NCBI GenBank assembly: GCA_003647385.1
Contig: QMMT01000097.1
Location: 1-7,221 of the forward strand
Direction: 5' to 3'
DNA length: 7,221 nt
Origin: Deltaproteobacteria bacterium
GTDB taxonomy: Bacteria > Desulfobacterota > Desulfobacteria > Desulfobacterales > Desulfobacteraceae
A model generated the notes under the pieces. It did not search any database, was not told the origin of the DNA, and worked only from the letters and a program-made list of their open reading frames with translations. Made by a program: the position numbers and the translations under genes. Every line of letters begins with the position of its first letter. The stretch's first letter is position 1. Of this stretch, positions 6,142 to 7,221 are shown in pieces.

Positions 6142-6793
6142 ATGAGTTGAGCATTTTAAGTGTTCTTTTTCCTATCTTCCCACCATCTTTCACCCTGCAA
6201 GACAGTGCATCGAAATCTTTCGGGGTATCAATATCATTCAGCCCGGGCAGAAGACGATATTGAATGGATACCCTGTCCATAGCCTGAAGTGTTTGATCCA
6301 GAACTAATGTTGTTGACCAGTCGATTCCTTCAAAAATAATTTTTGAAAATCCAGACTTTTGAAACCCTATCAGATAATACCCACCGTCATCCGAGGGTCC
6401 AATCACTGCATCAGCAGTTTGAAGTTCCTGATAGGCGAGTGTAATTATATTGGCACTGAGTTCCGGTATATCTGTGCCGATCAGCAAGGCATGAGTATAC
6501 CCTTTTTTAAACATATCGACAAATGCATTGGACATTTTTTGACCAAGATTATCTCCCTTTTGCACTAAAAAGGCATATTTATTTCCAAGCCATTTTTGAA
6601 GTACTTCTTTTTTCCCCGGGGGCCAGAAATAAAGGGCATTATCTCCCGCAGTTTCTATAACATCCAACGTATCCTTAACTAATCCTTTATAGAGTTCCAA
6701 TACAAAAGTATCATTTAAAAATTTAGAAAGTCTTGTTTTTACCCGGCCTTTTTCAGGAGCCCTTAAAAAAACGATGACCACCCTATCCATCAT
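6131..6793 (-). CDS. DUF2064 transferase, 'rSAM/selenodomain-associated transferase 1' type (TIGR04282-like)
   Basis: A GT-A/nucleotidyltransferase-like protein of 220 residues from ATG 6793. RAPEKGRVKTRL (11-22) is the N-terminal nucleotide-binding motif, similar to MobA/CofC-type enzymes. GTDIPEL (106-112) is the metal-binding acidic site. GPSDDGGYYLIG (132-143) is the family hallmark. LNDIDTPKD (185-193) closes the active-site side. The frame stays open upstream to 6976, but that stretch overlies the strongly coding lon gene in another frame and has no family likeness, so the start is at 6793 (or the adjacent ATG 6790). This overlaps the lon stop by about 11 bp, with AAGG nine bases upstream. 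The gene's own end overlaps the glycosyltransferase start by 11 bp. The overlaps argue for one transcript and coupled translation. Its substrate is not known; some DUF2064 proteins are annotated as glycosyltransferase A. Confidence 0.9.
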   Translation of the reverse strand: MMDRVVIVFLRAPEKGRVKTRLSKFLNDTFVLELYKGLVKDTLDVIETAGDNALYFWPPGKKEVLQKWLGNKYAFLVQKGDNLGQKMSNAFVDMFKKGYTHALLIGTDIPELSANIITLAYQELQTADAVIGPSDDGGYYLIGFQKSGFSKIIFEGIDWSTTLVLDQTLQAMDRVSIQYRLLPGLNDIDTPKDFDALSCRVKDGGKIGKRTLKMLNSYGN

Positions 6794-7221
6794 TGAATAC
6801 GACCTTGAACACATCTTTATATTTTTTAGCAAAATGAAATGTGATACCCTCTTTAATATGCTCCGGGAGTTTTTTGAAATCAGGCACACACCCCTGGGGC
6901 AGAATAATCTCACGGATACCGGATCGCCGTGCAGCAATGATTTTCTCTTTAATGCCACCAACGGGAAGAACTTCACCTGTCAGAGTAACTTCGCCTGTCA
7001 TGGCAAGAGGACGGTTAATTGCCTTGCCCAATGCAAGGGAGACTATCGCGGTGGTAATGGTAATACCGGCACTTGGCCCATCCTTTGGGGTTGCTCCTTC
7101 CGGCACATGGATATGAATAAAAGCATTATCAAAATATTTTTTATCAATTTTAAATGATGCCAAATTTGCCCTGACATGACTATAGGCAATGGTTGCAGAC
7201 TCCTGCATGACTTCCCCAAGT
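6783..7221 (-). CDS. lon: ATP-dependent Lon protease, C-terminal part only (5' end outside window)
   Basis: The frame runs off the right edge, so only the last 145 codons are present, covering the proteolytic domain. GEVMQESA near the edge matches the helix entering that domain. PKDGPSAGIT contains the catalytic serine (codon at 7071-7073), and VGGIKEK contains the catalytic lysine as its second K (codon at 6942-6944). The two are 43 residues apart, as in Escherichia coli Lon (Ser679, Lys722). MTGEVTLTGEVLPVGG is the conserved segment between them. The protein ends soon after the domain, as in ordinary Lon, so the C-terminus is intact. Whether the ATPase and N-terminal domains are normal, or this is a LonB or Lon-like form, cannot be seen. 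The stop codon overlaps the start of the DUF2064 gene, so lon heads the run lon, DUF2064, glycosyltransferase. Confidence 0.95.
   Translation of the reverse strand, partial: LGEVMQESATIAYSHVRANLASFKIDKKYFDNAFIHIHVPEGATPKDGPSAGITITTAIVSLALGKAINRPLAMTGEVTLTGEVLPVGGIKEKIIAARRSGIREIILPQGCVPDFKKLPEHIKEGITFHFAKKYKDVFKVVFNDG

Noticed and set aside
6794..6976. N-terminal extension of the DUF2064 protein
   Set aside because: These 61 codons overlie lon in another frame and show no family likeness. The family motif starts a few residues after ATG 6793.

Overview
The window is AT-rich bacterial chromosomal DNA with dense, ordinary metabolic genes. The proteins and the gene content (a selenoprotein-type Rdx C-terminus, the DUF2064 and family 2 'selenodomain-associated' transferases, and a proteobacterial-type S-adenosylhomocysteine hydrolase) suggest a sulfate-reducing deltaproteobacterium of the Desulfobacter/Desulfobacula kind (Desulfobacterota). 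That placement is inference from remembered family resemblance; no search was run. I see no mobile element, CRISPR array, tRNA or rRNA.

Layout. Bases 1-92 (+) are the last 29 codons of an Rdx (SelW/SelT/SelH-like) redox protein, followed by a hairpin. Bases 171-489 are gene-free and very AT-rich, and hold repeated GTTCAAA motifs including a perfect 16-bp palindrome. The ahcY gene (543-1988, -) ends in two overlapping, mutually exclusive inverted repeats. Upstream of ahcY are a perfect dyad, a sigma70-like promoter and then the strong intrinsic terminator of metK (2162-3334, -), so metK and ahcY look like separately promoted neighbours. Next is an exported or membrane-anchored STN-like plus PDZ protein (3506-4252, -) of unknown role. 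It is divergent from a PfkB-family, probable adenosine kinase (4463-5443, +). That gene converges, with only 2 bp between stop codons, on a three-gene minus-strand overlapping run: lon (3' end only, running off the right edge), a DUF2064 transferase (6131-6793) and a family 2 glycosyltransferase (5446-6141).

How they work together. MetK makes S-adenosylmethionine. Methyltransferases turn it into S-adenosylhomocysteine, AhcY splits that into homocysteine and adenosine, and the PfkB kinase would phosphorylate the adenosine to AMP, pulling the reversible AhcY reaction forward. Each of these three genes has a good TTGACA -35 candidate, so together they form a compact activated-methyl-cycle neighbourhood. 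The Lon-transferase run is a different functional unit. The two transferases are a known co-occurring pair whose substrate I cannot tell from sequence.

The most unusual items are the stand-alone STN-PDZ protein, the ahcY leader dyad, the competing hairpins at the ahcY 3' end and the GTTCAAA cluster. None amounts to clear evidence of a new multi-gene system.
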